Of a stretch of DNA of 64,000 nucleotides, positions 17,674 to 25,739 are shown piece by piece (within the stretch, counting starts at the first letter, position 1; each line of letters starts with the position of its first letter). Position numbers and translations under genes: made by a program. The notes below the pieces were generated by a model. The model did no database searches, was not told the DNA's origin, and worked only from the letters and a program-made list of their open reading frames with translations. Origin of the DNA: Sphingopyxis jiangsuensis (GTDB lineage: Bacteria > Pseudomonadota > Alphaproteobacteria > Sphingomonadales > Sphingomonadaceae). The DNA is taken from the NCBI RefSeq assembly GCF_016734905.1, contig NZ_JAERPO010000002.1, positions 825,524 through 889,523 on the forward strand. The letters are read 5' to 3'.

Positions 17674-17680
17674 GATTCGC

Positions 17681-18367
17681 ATGAGCCCGAATCGCCCCTC
17701 GACCCATCCCGCGCAGCAAGGCGCGCCCACGCAGCAGGGCGCGTCCCCGCCGCAACAGCGTGCCCCGCGCGGCAGTGCGCGCGACAAGTTGATCGCGGCG
17801 GCGCATACGACGGTGCGCAAGCAGGGCTATGCCGCGACGACGGTCGACCAGATCTGCGCCGCGGCGGGCGTGACCAAGGGGGCGTTCTTTCACCATTTCG
17901 CGTCGAAAGAGGCGCTCGCGGTCGCGGCGGCCGAGGCGTGGACCGAACGCGCGCGCCCGATGTTCGAGATGCCGCCGCACACGCGGGCTCGCGACCCGCT
18001 CGACCGGCTGATCGGCCATATCGACTTCCGCTTTGCGATGCTCGACGGCCCGGTCGAGGAGTTCACCTGCTTCGTCGGGACGATGGTGCAGGAGGCCTTT
18101 GCGACGAGCGAGGCGATCCGCGCCGCGTGCGAGGCGAGCATTGCCGCCTATTGCGACGCGCTCGCCCCCGATATTGCCGCGGCGATGGAAGTTTACGGCG
18201 CGCCCGAAGGCGTCACCGCGCTCGGCCTTGCCCGGCATATCCAGGCGGTGCTGCAAGGCAGCTTCATCCTGGCCAAAACGACGAACGACCCGGCGATTGC
18301 GCGGGAAAGTGTCACCCATCTGAAGCGTTATGTGCGGATGCTGTTCGCACCGCCCGGACCGGCTTGA
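17681..18367 (+). CDS. TetR family transcriptional regulator
   Basis: The 228-residue repressor has a Pro/Gln-rich, probably disordered N-terminal tail of about 30 residues, then a TetR helix-turn-helix (ATTVDQICAAAGVTKGAFFHHFASKEAL) and a helical ligand-binding domain (GHIDFRFAML, CFVGTMVQEAF). I placed the start at 17681 rather than 17669 or 17540 because those lie in or before the predicted promoter. With the start point this close, the mRNA may be leaderless. Eight small enzyme-like genes follow in the same direction. The ligand is unknown. Confidence 0.88.
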   Translation: MSPNRPSTHPAQQGAPTQQGASPPQQRAPRGSARDKLIAAAHTTVRKQGYAATTVDQICAAAGVTKGAFFHHFASKEALAVAAAEAWTERARPMFEMPPHTRARDPLDRLIGHIDFRFAMLDGPVEEFTCFVGTMVQEAFATSEAIRAACEASIAAYCDALAPDIAAAMEVYGAPEGVTALGLARHIQAVLQGSFILAKTTNDPAIARESVTHLKRYVRMLFAPPGPA

Positions 18368-18437
18368 CCCGCGAGATAATTGCCGCGGCCCCGCTTCCCC
18401 GCCCACCTGCCCCCGGAAGCCATTGAGGAGAAACGAT

Positions 18438-18872
18438 ATGCCCAGGATGATTTTCGTGAACCTGCCGGTCACCGACCTCGAGAGGTCGAAAGCCTTTTAC
18501 GAGGCGGTCGGCGCGGTGAACAATCCCGCCTTCACCGACGAAACCGCGGCGTGCATGGTCGTCGAGGAGGGGGCGATCCACGTCATGCTGCTGACGCATG
18601 AAAAATGGGCGCAATTCACGAGCAAGACGATCCCCGACGCGCACGACAGCGCGCAGGTACTGCTGTGCCTGTCGATGGACAGCCGCGACGAGGTCGATGC
18701 ACAGGTTGCCAAGGCAAGCGCCGCGGGCGGCAAGCCCGACCCGACGCCGACGCAGGACTTCGGCTTCATGTACGGCCGCAGCTTCGAGGACCCCGACGGC
18801 CATATCTGGGAGATCATGTGGATGGACCCGGCGGCCGCCAGCGGCGAAGCCCCCGCCGAAGCTGCCGCCTGA
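18438..18872 (+). CDS. VOC family glyoxalase/lactoylglutathione lyase-like protein
   Basis: The 144-residue protein is a single VOC module: it opens with MIFVNLPVTDLERSKAFYEAVG and ends with FGFMYGRSFEDPDGHIWEIMWM, where His and Glu are the usual metal ligands. The C-terminus is an Ala/Glu tail. Members act on electrophilic or antibiotic substrates or bind metals. A GAGGAG site lies ten bases before the ATG. First structural gene after tetR with a 70-base gap. Confidence 0.85.
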   Translation: MPRMIFVNLPVTDLERSKAFYEAVGAVNNPAFTDETAACMVVEEGAIHVMLLTHEKWAQFTSKTIPDAHDSAQVLLCLSMDSRDEVDAQVAKASAAGGKPDPTPTQDFGFMYGRSFEDPDGHIWEIMWMDPAAASGEAPAEAAA

Positions 18873-18894
18873 GCTGTTTGCCGGAAGAAGCGCC

Positions 18895-19113
18895 ATGTCC
18901 TTCCAGGCCTATCTCGACAATATCCAGTCCAAAACGGGCCAATCCCCCGATGACCTGCAGGCGCAGGCCATCGACAAGGGCCTGGCCGACGACGCCGGGC
19001 TGGCGCCGGGGGTCAAGGCAGGTGCGGTTATCGACTGGCTGAAGACCGATTTCGGGCTCGGCCACGGTCACGCGATGGCGATCGTCGCGTGGATCAAAGG
19101 CAAACGAAGCTGA
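18895..19113 (+). CDS. DUF4287 domain protein
   Basis: The 72-residue protein MSFQAYLDNIQSKTG...AIVAWIKGKRS fits DUF4287, a small helical family. Its C-terminal half (WLKTDFGLGHGHAMAIVAWIKG) is the conserved part. Function is unknown; the family often occurs with AHSA1-like and VOC proteins, as here. It lies 22 bases after the VOC gene. Confidence 0.82.
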   Translation: MSFQAYLDNIQSKTGQSPDDLQAQAIDKGLADDAGLAPGVKAGAVIDWLKTDFGLGHGHAMAIVAWIKGKRS

Positions 19114-19137
19114 ACCCCCTTTGCAAAGGAATATTGC

Positions 19138-20115
19138 ATGATCTTGCTCTCCCTCCCGCGCCGCCGCACGATCCTTGCCACCGCCGCGCTGCTGTCCACG
19201 GTCGTCGCGCTCGGCGCCGCGTCGCCGGCGCTGCTCGCCCAGACCCCCGCCGCGCGCACCGCGGCGACGGCAGAGGCCGCGCCGACCCGGTCGGGCCATG
19301 CCGAGGTCGCGGGCGCGCGCTTCTATTACGAGGTGCATGGCGATCCGGCGTCGGACAAGACCCCGCTGCTCGTCCTGCACGGCGCCTTCATGTCGGGCGA
19401 AGCGATGCGCCCCTTTGTCACCCCTTTTGTCGCATCGCGCCCGGTGATCACCATCGACGCGCGCGGGCACGGCCGCACCGGCGATATTGGCGGGACGATG
19501 AGCTATGACCAGCTTGCCGACGATGCGGCGGGGGTGCTCGCGGCGCTGGGGGTGAAGCGCGCCGATGTCCTCGGCTATTCGATGGGCGGCAGCACGGCCA
19601 TCGCGCTCGCGGTTCGCCACCCCCGATTGATCGACAAGCAGGTCGTCGTTTCGGGCGGCGCGAGCCTCGACGGCTGGGTTCCCGAAGTCCTTGAAGGGAT
19701 CGCCAAGCTGACCCCCGAATTTTTCGCCGGGACGCCGATGGAGACCGAATATAAGCGCCTGTCGCCAACCCCCGACCGCTTTGCGAGCCTGGTCGAAGCG
19801 ATCAAGCATATCGACGCCGTCCCCTTTGCCTATAGCGACGCGCAACTGCGCGCGATTCCCGGCAAGACGATGATCGTGCTGGGCGACGCCGACGGGCTGA
19901 CGCTCGACCATGCGGTCAAGCTGTTCCGGCTGCGCGGCGGCAGCGACCTTGCCGCCGCGACGCAAGGTTTCATGACCGCGCCGCCCAAGGCGCGCCTGTC
20001 GGTCCTGCCCGGCACCTCGCACATCGGCATCATGGCCGAAGCCGCGACGATAGCCGCGCAGGCGCTCCCTTTTCTCGACGAACAGACCCCGCCGATGCCC
20101 GAAGGCTTTTTCTGA
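19138..20115 (+). CDS. Alpha/beta hydrolase, exported
   Basis: The 325-residue protein has a signal peptide or anchor (to about residue 35) and an alpha/beta hydrolase fold: oxyanion region LLVLHGAFMSGEAM, nucleophile elbow GYSMGGS (Ser near residue 144), Asp in VLGDADGL and His in LPGTSHIG. The substrate is not evident. AAGGAA precedes the ATG. Being exported, it differs from its cytoplasmic-looking operon partners. Confidence 0.86.
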   Translation: MILLSLPRRRTILATAALLSTVVALGAASPALLAQTPAARTAATAEAAPTRSGHAEVAGARFYYEVHGDPASDKTPLLVLHGAFMSGEAMRPFVTPFVASRPVITIDARGHGRTGDIGGTMSYDQLADDAAGVLAALGVKRADVLGYSMGGSTAIALAVRHPRLIDKQVVVSGGASLDGWVPEVLEGIAKLTPEFFAGTPMETEYKRLSPTPDRFASLVEAIKHIDAVPFAYSDAQLRAIPGKTMIVLGDADGLTLDHAVKLFRLRGGSDLAAATQGFMTAPPKARLSVLPGTSHIGIMAEAATIAAQALPFLDEQTPPMPEGFF

Positions 20116-20140
20116 ACCCTGCCCCCCGAGGAGAGACAAG

Positions 20141-20809
20141 ATGTCCGTTACCCCCGACGCCAATATCGAAATCACCGCATTCGACTGGGTTCCCGACTTT
20201 GCGCGCGGCTATGTCCGCGACCTGCGCCCGCGCTGGGCGTGCGAGGAAATCGGGCGCGATTATTGCGAGAAGCTGATCAGCGCGATGAACCGCCCCGCCG
20301 ACCATTATCTCGACCAGCCGTGGGGGCAGGTGCCCGTGCTGCGCGACGGCGATGTGCAATTGTTCGAAAGCGGTGCGATCCTGTTCCACCTCGCCGAGCA
20401 GGACGAGCGGCTGCTGCCGCGCGATCCGCAGGTGCGCGCGACGGTGATCGCGTGGCTGTTCGCCGCGCTCAACAGCGTCGAACCGATGCTGTTCGAACTC
20501 GGCAATGTCGATATTTTCGCCAAGGACGAGGAATGGGCCAGGCTGCGCCGCCCCGGGCTGATCGAGCATATTCGCGGGCGGCTGTCGCGCCTTGCCGATG
20601 CGCTGGGCGACAATCCCTATCTGGCGGGCGATTTCAGCGTCGCCGACATCGCGATGGCGACGGTGCTGCGCGAGGCGGTCGAGGCGGGGCTGGTCGGCGA
20701 GCAGCCGCGGCTTGCCGCCTATCTCGAACGCTGCCTCGCGCGCCCGGCCTTTGGCCGCGCACTCGCGGCGCAGCTCGCCTCGTTCGCCGACGAACCCGCG
20801 GCGGCGTGA
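20141..20809 (+). CDS. Glutathione S-transferase family protein
   Basis: The 222-residue protein has a thioredoxin-like N-terminal domain with the cis-proline GQVPVLRDGDVQLFESGAILFHLAE (near residues 63-87) and a helical C-terminal domain with the N-capping box NPYLAGDFSVADIAMATVL. It probably conjugates glutathione or reduces a peroxide; the substrate is unknown. GAGGAGAGA lies before the ATG. Confidence 0.87.
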   Translation: MSVTPDANIEITAFDWVPDFARGYVRDLRPRWACEEIGRDYCEKLISAMNRPADHYLDQPWGQVPVLRDGDVQLFESGAILFHLAEQDERLLPRDPQVRATVIAWLFAALNSVEPMLFELGNVDIFAKDEEWARLRRPGLIEHIRGRLSRLADALGDNPYLAGDFSVADIAMATVLREAVEAGLVGEQPRLAAYLERCLARPAFGRALAAQLASFADEPAAA

Positions 20810-20849
20810 ACCCGAGCGGACTCCATCCCCCCCCCGAAGGAGAGAAACG

Positions 20850-21572
20850 ATGACCTATGTTGAAGGATTTGTGGTCGCGGTGCCGACCGCGAACAAGGAA
20901 GCCTATCGCAAGCATGCCGCCGATGCGGCGCCGTTATTCAGGGAGTTCGGCGCGACGCGCATGGTCGAATGCTGGGGCGACGATGTTCCCGACGGCAAGA
21001 TCAACGATTTCAAGGGCGCGGTTAAGGCCAAGGATGACGAGACCGTCGTGTTCAGCTGGTTCGAATATCCCGACAAGGCGACGCGCGATGCCGCGAACGA
21101 AAAGATCATGTCCGATCCCAGGATGAAGGAAATGGGCGCCACCATGCCGTTCGACGGCAAGCGGATGCTGGTCGGCGGTTTCGCGTCGATCCTCGACGAT
21201 CGCGGCACCGGCGCGATGGGATATGTCGACGGCTTTGTCGCCCCCGTGCCCGATGTCAACAAGGACCGCTATCGCGCGTTGGCGAAAATGGCGTCGGATG
21301 TTTTCATCGAGCATGGCGCCACGCGCGTCGTCGAAAATTGGGGTGACGATGTGCCTGACGGCGAGGTCACCGACTATGCCCGCGCCGCGCATAAAAAAGA
21401 TGGCGAGACGGTCGTGTTCAGCTGGGTCGAATGGCCGAGCAAGGACGCGCGTGACGGGGGCTGGAAAAAGGTGATGGCCGACGAACGGATGAACCCCGGC
21501 CCCGAAGAAGAGCGCCCCTTCGACGGCAAGCGCATGATCTATGGCGGCTTTGCGCCGATCGTCGAAGCCTGA
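20850..21572 (+). CDS. Tandem DUF1428 protein
   Basis: The 240-residue protein is two DUF1428 modules fused head to tail: residues 2-115 (YVEGFVVAVPTANKEAYRKH ... FDGKRMLVGGFASIL) and 123-240 (YVDGFVAPVPDVNKDRYRAL ... FDGKRMIYGGFAPIV). About half of the aligned residues look identical by eye. A single DUF1428 protein is about 110-120 residues, so this is an internal duplication. The fold is ferredoxin-like; function unknown. Strong AAGGAGAG site before the ATG. Confidence 0.87.
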   Translation: MTYVEGFVVAVPTANKEAYRKHAADAAPLFREFGATRMVECWGDDVPDGKINDFKGAVKAKDDETVVFSWFEYPDKATRDAANEKIMSDPRMKEMGATMPFDGKRMLVGGFASILDDRGTGAMGYVDGFVAPVPDVNKDRYRALAKMASDVFIEHGATRVVENWGDDVPDGEVTDYARAAHKKDGETVVFSWVEWPSKDARDGGWKKVMADERMNPGPEEERPFDGKRMIYGGFAPIVEA

Positions 21573-21592
21573 TGCCAGGAAAGGAAAGAGCG

Positions 21593-22393
21593 ATGACCGA
21601 CGCGACCGGCCAGTTCATCTGGTACGAACTGATGACCCCCGACCCCGACGCCGCCGCGCGCTTCTATGGCGCGGTCGTCGGCTGGACGATCGCCGCGCGT
21701 AGCGATCCCGCCGCGCCCGGCGGCGTCGATTACCGCATGATCGTGCGGAGCGACGGCGGCAACGCCGGGGGCGCGCTGCGCCTCGGCGCCGAAATGATCG
21801 CGGGCGGCGCGCGCCCCGGCTGGCTGGCCTATCTGTACGTCGACGATGTCGATGCGGCGGTCGCGGCGATCGCCGCCGACGGCGGCGCCGTCCTTATGGA
21901 GCCGCACGGCCTGCCCGTCGGGCGGATGGCGATGGTCGCCGACCCGCAGGGCGCGCCCTTTTACGTGATGAAGCCCGTTCCGCCCGAAGGCAAGGAAGGC
22001 GCCGAAAGCGACGTGTTTTCGGTGACCGAGGCGCAGCATGTGCGCTGGAACGAGCTGTCGACCACCGACCCCGACGCCGCGATCGCCTTTTATCAAAAGC
22101 ATTTCGGTTGGGGGCAGGAAGGCGAAATGGATATGGGCGAGATGGGCGCCTATCGCTTCATCCAGCATGGCGCGACGGGGATCGGCGCGGTGATGCCGAT
22201 GACGCCCGAGACCCCGGCACCCGCCTGGCATTTCTATATCGGCGTCGACGATATCGACCGCGCGGTCGGCGCGGTGGCCGGAGCGGGCGGCAAGCTGCTC
22301 CACGATCCGATGGAGATCCCCGGCGGCGAATTTGCAGTGAGCGGCATCGACCCGCAAGGCGCGGCCTTTGGCCTCGTCGGGCCGCGCAAATAG
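21593..22393 (+). CDS. VOC family protein with two glyoxalase domains
   Basis: The 266-residue protein carries two VOC modules: the first from FIWYELMTPDPDAAARFYGAVVGWT (residues 6-30) and the second from VRWNELSTTDPDAAIAFYQKHFGWG (near residue 148). Two-domain VOC proteins of this type are linked to stress and antibiotic resistance functions. I took the ATG at 21593, preceded by AGGAAAGA, over the one at 21572, which overlaps the preceding stop. Confidence 0.86.
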   Translation: MTDATGQFIWYELMTPDPDAAARFYGAVVGWTIAARSDPAAPGGVDYRMIVRSDGGNAGGALRLGAEMIAGGARPGWLAYLYVDDVDAAVAAIAADGGAVLMEPHGLPVGRMAMVADPQGAPFYVMKPVPPEGKEGAESDVFSVTEAQHVRWNELSTTDPDAAIAFYQKHFGWGQEGEMDMGEMGAYRFIQHGATGIGAVMPMTPETPAPAWHFYIGVDDIDRAVGAVAGAGGKLLHDPMEIPGGEFAVSGIDPQGAAFGLVGPRK

Positions 22394-22441
22394 GCGGCGC
22401 AAATCCCTCGGCCGAGGGACGAACAAGGATGGAGAGAGACG

Positions 22442-22942
22442 ATGAGCAAGACACCCATGACCTTGTGCCTCTGGTACGAGGGCGATGCCGAAGAGGCCGC
22501 GAAATTTTACGCCGACACCTTTCCCGACAGCCGCGTCGGCGCGGTGCATCACTCGCCGACCGACACCCCCGGCGGCAAGGAAGGCGATGTGCTGACGGTC
22601 GAATTCACGCTGATGGGAACCCCGTGCCTCGGCCTCAACGGCCCGCCGGTTTTCAAGCATAGCGAGGCCTTTTCCTTCATCGTCCACACCGAAACGCAGG
22701 AAGAGACCGACCGGCTGTGGGACGCGATCACCGGCAATGGCGGCGAGGAAAGCGTGTGCGGCTGGTGCAAGGACAAATGGGGCGTGTCGTGGCAGATCAC
22801 GCCGCGCGCGCTGCTCGAGGCGACGACGAGCAGCGACAAGGCCGCCGCGAAGCGCGCGTTCGACGCGATGATGCAGATGAAAAAGATCGACATTGCGGCG
22901 ATCGAGGCGGCGGTACGCGGCGAAGCCGTTGGCGCGGCCTAG
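22442..22942 (+). CDS. PhnB-like VOC family protein
   Basis: The 166-residue protein belongs to the PhnB/3-demethylubiquinone methyltransferase-like VOC family: MTLCLWYEGDAEEAAKFYADTFPDSRVG at the start and CGWCKDKWGVSWQITP near residue 117. Despite the old family name it is not a methyltransferase. It lies 48 bases after the double VOC gene, with AAGGATGGAGAG before the ATG. Confidence 0.87.
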   Translation: MSKTPMTLCLWYEGDAEEAAKFYADTFPDSRVGAVHHSPTDTPGGKEGDVLTVEFTLMGTPCLGLNGPPVFKHSEAFSFIVHTETQEETDRLWDAITGNGGEESVCGWCKDKWGVSWQITPRALLEATTSSDKAAAKRAFDAMMQMKKIDIAAIEAAVRGEAVGAA

Positions 22943-22975
22943 TCCGCGCCCCGCCCTATCCCCAAGGAGAATGAC

Positions 22976-23437
22976 ATGACCGAATCCCCCCGCGAATTGT
23001 CGGTTTCGATCCTGATCGACGCCAGCCCCGAAAAAGTGTGGCAGGTGATGACCGAGCGCGCCGCCGAATGGTGGTGCCCGAAGCCGTGGACCGTGACGCT
23101 CGACGCGTTCGACCTTCGCACCGGCGGCCGCTGCGCGATGACGATGCACGGCCCCGAGGGCGAGACGCACCCGAGCGACGGGATTTTCCTGGAGGTCGTG
23201 CCGGGACGCCGCATGGTGTCGACCGACGCGGTGCTGCGCGGCGCCGACGGGCGGCTCGCGCCCGCGGGTCCGTTCATGATCGGCGGCTGGGAAATCGAGC
23301 CCGAGGGCGAAAGCACGCGCTACACCGGCTGGGCGCGCCACTGGAGCGACGAGGCGCTGAAACAGCATGAGGCGATGGGCTTCACCCCCGGCTGGACCAC
23401 GGTGGCCGAGCAACTGAAGGCGCTGTGCGAGCAATAG
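22976..23437 (+). CDS. SRPBCC/AHSA1 family protein
   Basis: The 153-residue protein starts with SVSILIDASPEKVWQVMTE, the typical beginning of the START-like AHSA1 (Hsp90 ATPase activator homologue) domain, and ends with a helix AEQLKALCEQ. It forms a hydrophobic ligand pocket; role unknown. It is the last gene of the block behind tetR; the next gene is 115 bases away and of another kind. Confidence 0.87.
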   Translation: MTESPRELSVSILIDASPEKVWQVMTERAAEWWCPKPWTVTLDAFDLRTGGRCAMTMHGPEGETHPSDGIFLEVVPGRRMVSTDAVLRGADGRLAPAGPFMIGGWEIEPEGESTRYTGWARHWSDEALKQHEAMGFTPGWTTVAEQLKALCEQ

Positions 23438-23552
23438 CGGGGCGAAGTACGATGCGCTCGCAGCGCCGGGCGCGTGTCCCGTATCGCGGTTAACGCTGTG
23501 CTGACCCTGCCGCTTTGCCTTTTGGTAGCCGCGCGCGCGCGAGGACGGGGGC

Positions 23553-24329
23553 ATGCCTTGGCCGACCGCCCTTCTGCGCACCGCCATCGCCGCACTGTTC
23601 GCTGCGGCGATCGCCTTTGCGCCCGCGCAAGCGCAGCAGGTCGTGACGATCACCACCACGACGACGACATGGATCGAGGTCGACGACGGCGATTTCGGCG
23701 CGGCCGATTTCGACGACGATATTTTCGCGGATGACGTCGAGGTCGAAGGCATGGCCGACGCGATGCCCGCGCGCCGCTTTGCCCCCGCCCCGGCGCTCGT
23801 CCAGCCGGCGGGCGCGCTCGCGCGTTTCGGTCCGTTCGCGGTCGTCGACGGCAGCACCGCGCGGATGGCGGGCGATGTCGACGGCGCGACGCCGCGCCAG
23901 TTCGCGCAGATGATGGCGGCCTTTCCGCGATTGCAGCGGCTCGAGATGGTCGATTGCCCCGGCAGCCTCGACGAAGAGGCGAACCTGATCCTCGCGCGCG
24001 CAATTCGCCGCGCGGGGCTGGAAACGCATGTGCCGGGCGGCGGGTCGGTGCGGTCGGGCGCGGTCGAGTTGTGGCTCGCGGGGGTCAGGCGCAGCGCCGC
24101 CGCCGACGCCGAGTTCGGCGTCCATAGCTGGGCCGACGAATATGGCCGCGAGGCGCGCGACTATCCCGAAAGCGACCCGGTGCACGCCGAATATCTTTCG
24201 CTTTACCGCGAAATGGGGATGGACGACGCCAAGGCGCGCGCCTTTTACGCGATGACCAACGCGACGCCGTTCGACGAGGTCCGCTATCTGACGCGCGACG
24301 ACATGGCGCGGTTCGTGGCGCTCAACTGA
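23553..24329 (+). CDS. COG3904-like periplasmic protein with ClpP/crotonase-like fold
   Basis: The 258-residue protein has a signal peptide (to PAQAQ, residue 28), a Thr-rich and then Asp/Glu-rich linker (residues 30-70), and a C-terminal domain like the COG3904 family: ANLILARAIRRAGLETHVPGG followed by LWLAGVRR and GVHSWADEYGREARDYPESDP. In this family a ClpP-like Ser sits after the GG turn; here the region reads GGGSVRSGAVELW, so I cannot tell whether it is active. Possibly regulated apart from the TetR block. Confidence 0.65.
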   Translation: MPWPTALLRTAIAALFAAAIAFAPAQAQQVVTITTTTTTWIEVDDGDFGAADFDDDIFADDVEVEGMADAMPARRFAPAPALVQPAGALARFGPFAVVDGSTARMAGDVDGATPRQFAQMMAAFPRLQRLEMVDCPGSLDEEANLILARAIRRAGLETHVPGGGSVRSGAVELWLAGVRRSAAADAEFGVHSWADEYGREARDYPESDPVHAEYLSLYREMGMDDAKARAFYAMTNATPFDEVRYLTRDDMARFVALN

Positions 24330-24402
24330 ATCGCGTCGCCGCGGCGTTCGCGAACGCCAGTATCGGCAATATGCGAGCGCCAGTCACCCATGGCCGCGCA
24401 AA

Positions 24403-24420
24403 CTAGGGTCAGGACCCTAG
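24403..24420. repeat. Solo palindrome matching the ends of the 38 kb foldback element
   Basis: CTAGGGTCAGGACCCTAG has 8-bp arms around a two-base centre. Its first 15 bases are identical to both outer ends of the 270-bp element at 38090-38359. It contains the TAG stop codon of the entericidin gene on the minus strand. The 87 bases between the COG3904-like stop and this point contain no gene that I can see. Confidence 0.7.
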
Positions 24421-24551
24421 CAGTTGCCTTCGACTCCGTCAGCGCATTCTCCGACGGATTCAATATCCTTCCCTGCACCTTCGATGGTGTTGCAAGCAGA
24501 CAGGAAGAATATCGAACCGCTAATTGCGAACATTGTCAGAATCTTTTTCAT
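24417..24551 (-). CDS. Entericidin EcnA/B family lipoprotein
   Basis: A 44-residue lipoprotein: MKKILTMFAISGSIFFLSAC then NTIEGAGKDIESVGECADG and VEGNC. The LSAC lipobox places the modified Cys at residue 20, and NTIEGAGKDIESVG is the entericidin signature. Entericidins are small stress-linked outer membrane lipoproteins, in E. coli a toxin/antidote pair; here only one gene is visible, as in many alphaproteobacteria. GGAGAG lies seven bases before the ATG. The mature form ends in Cys and has a further Cys, which is unusual. The stop codon lies in the CTAGGGTC palindrome. Confidence 0.88.
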   Translation of the reverse strand: MKKILTMFAISGSIFFLSACNTIEGAGKDIESVGECADGVEGNC

Positions 24552-24797
24552 TCTCTCTCTCCGACAGCGGGGGTGAACCATCTTTGGGGTTCAATATTCC
24601 GACAACGGCCGCTTGCATCGATTGTTCCGTTAGCCGGCGTCGCGTTGGCCGAAGCGTTCCAAAAGATCGCCGGGCCGGGGACGGATGGAGCGGTTCGCAC
24701 GGCATCGAAAGTGCCGACGCCGCCGGCCGGGGCTTCGCGCGCCGCGCCGCGCTGCGTTAGCCTTGCAACACGGCGCCGCGTCCCCCACATCGCCCCC

Positions 24798-25109
24798 ATG
24801 GCGAAGCGAAGCCTTTATCATCGATTGCGGGCGAATGCGCAGGTGCGCTTTGGCCTGTTCCTGCTCGGCCTGCTGTTGATGCTGACCGGCATCGTGATCG
24901 GGCCGCTGCCGGGACCGGGATTCGTGATTCTCTTTCCGCTCGGGCTGATGCTGTGCCTTCAGAACAGCGCGTGGGCGAAGCGCCGCTATGTCGCGTTCAA
25001 GCGGCGGCACCCGCGCTATGGCGCGTGGACCGACCGCGTGATGCGGCGGATGAGCGCGGCGCGGCGGCGCGCGCGCCAGCGTATCGAAAGCGCACTGGAT
25101 GATGATTGA
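24798..25109 (+). CDS. Small membrane protein with PGPG motif
   Basis: The 103-residue protein has two hydrophobic segments (LFLLGLLLMLTGIVIGPLPG and FVILFPLGLMLCL, residues about 19-55) joined by GPLPGPGF, as in PGPGW/TIGR02611-type membrane proteins, and a very basic C-terminal tail (RVMRRMSAARRRARQR). Function unknown. In-frame sequence back to 24390 is not coding. The 24552-24797 gap holds the divergent entericidin promoter and no other gene I can support. Confidence 0.75.
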   Translation: MAKRSLYHRLRANAQVRFGLFLLGLLLMLTGIVIGPLPGPGFVILFPLGLMLCLQNSAWAKRRYVAFKRRHPRYGAWTDRVMRRMSAARRRARQRIESALDDD

Positions 25110-25147
25110 CTTTCATCCGCGACTCCCTTATCCGGCCCTCCATTGGC

Positions 25148-25174
25148 GGCCGCCCGCGTTTGGCGGCCATTTTT
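25148..25174 (+). terminator. Rho-independent terminator upstream of rpmH
   Basis: A 7-bp stem GGCCGCC/GGCGGCC with a seven-base loop is followed by ATTTTT. It ends the small membrane protein transcript before rpmH. Confidence 0.65.
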
Positions 25175-25210
25175 CGTTAGATCGAACAAAGAGATTTTGG
25201 GGATACCGCG

Positions 25211-25345
25211 ATGAAGCGCACCTACCAACCGAGCCGCCTCGTGCGCAAGCGCCGTCACGGCTTCCGCGCCCGCAAGGCAACCGTCGGCGGCCGCAAGGTC
25301 CTGGCCGCGCGCCGCGCCCGCGGCCGCAAGAAGCTGTCGGCCTGA
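25211..25345 (+). CDS. rpmH: 50S ribosomal protein L34
   Basis: The 44-residue protein begins [20 protein letters not shown] and ends GRKKLSA, the standard L34 sequence. It is first in the conserved order rpmH-rnpA-yidD-yidC-engB. Its stop lies 29 bases before the rnpA start. Confidence 0.98.
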   Translation: MKRTYQPSRLVRKRRHGFRARKATVGGRKVLAARRARGRKKLSA

Positions 25346-25374
25346 TCGCCGACGCTTCTGCGCCAGCGCGTCTG

Positions 25375-25713
25375 GTGCGAACGCTTAACAAACGCAGCGA
25401 ATTCCTGGCCGCGAATCGCGGCCTTCGCTTTCCCATGCCCGGCTTTGTCCTGCTCGTCCGCCCGCGCGGCGACGGCGACGACACGCCGGGCGTCGGCTTT
25501 ACCGTCAGCAAGAAGGTCGGCAACGCCGTCGCGCGCAACCGCATGAAGCGGCGGTTGCGCGCGCTTGCCCGCGCCGCGATTCCCGACCGCGGGATCGGCG
25601 GCGCCGACCATGTGCTGATCGGACGGCCGGGCGGCAACGACATCGTCTTTGCCGAACTGGCCGAACAGCTCGATTCGGCGCTCGCGCGCGCGGCGAAGAA
25701 GGTCGCGCGATGA
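25375..25713 (+). CDS. rnpA: Ribonuclease P protein component
   Basis: RnpA supports the catalytic RNA of RNase P in tRNA 5' processing. The 112-residue protein carries the RNR signature GNAVARNRMKRRLRALAR and the central VGFTVSKKVG. I chose the GTG at 25375 (then RTLNKRSEFLAANRG) because it gives the normal family N-terminus; there is no suitable ATG. It runs 29 bases after rpmH. Confidence 0.93.
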   Translation: MRTLNKRSEFLAANRGLRFPMPGFVLLVRPRGDGDDTPGVGFTVSKKVGNAVARNRMKRRLRALARAAIPDRGIGGADHVLIGRPGGNDIVFAELAEQLDSALARAAKKVAR

Positions 25714-25739
25714 AGCCTTGCCCCCCCGCTGCCCTTCCC

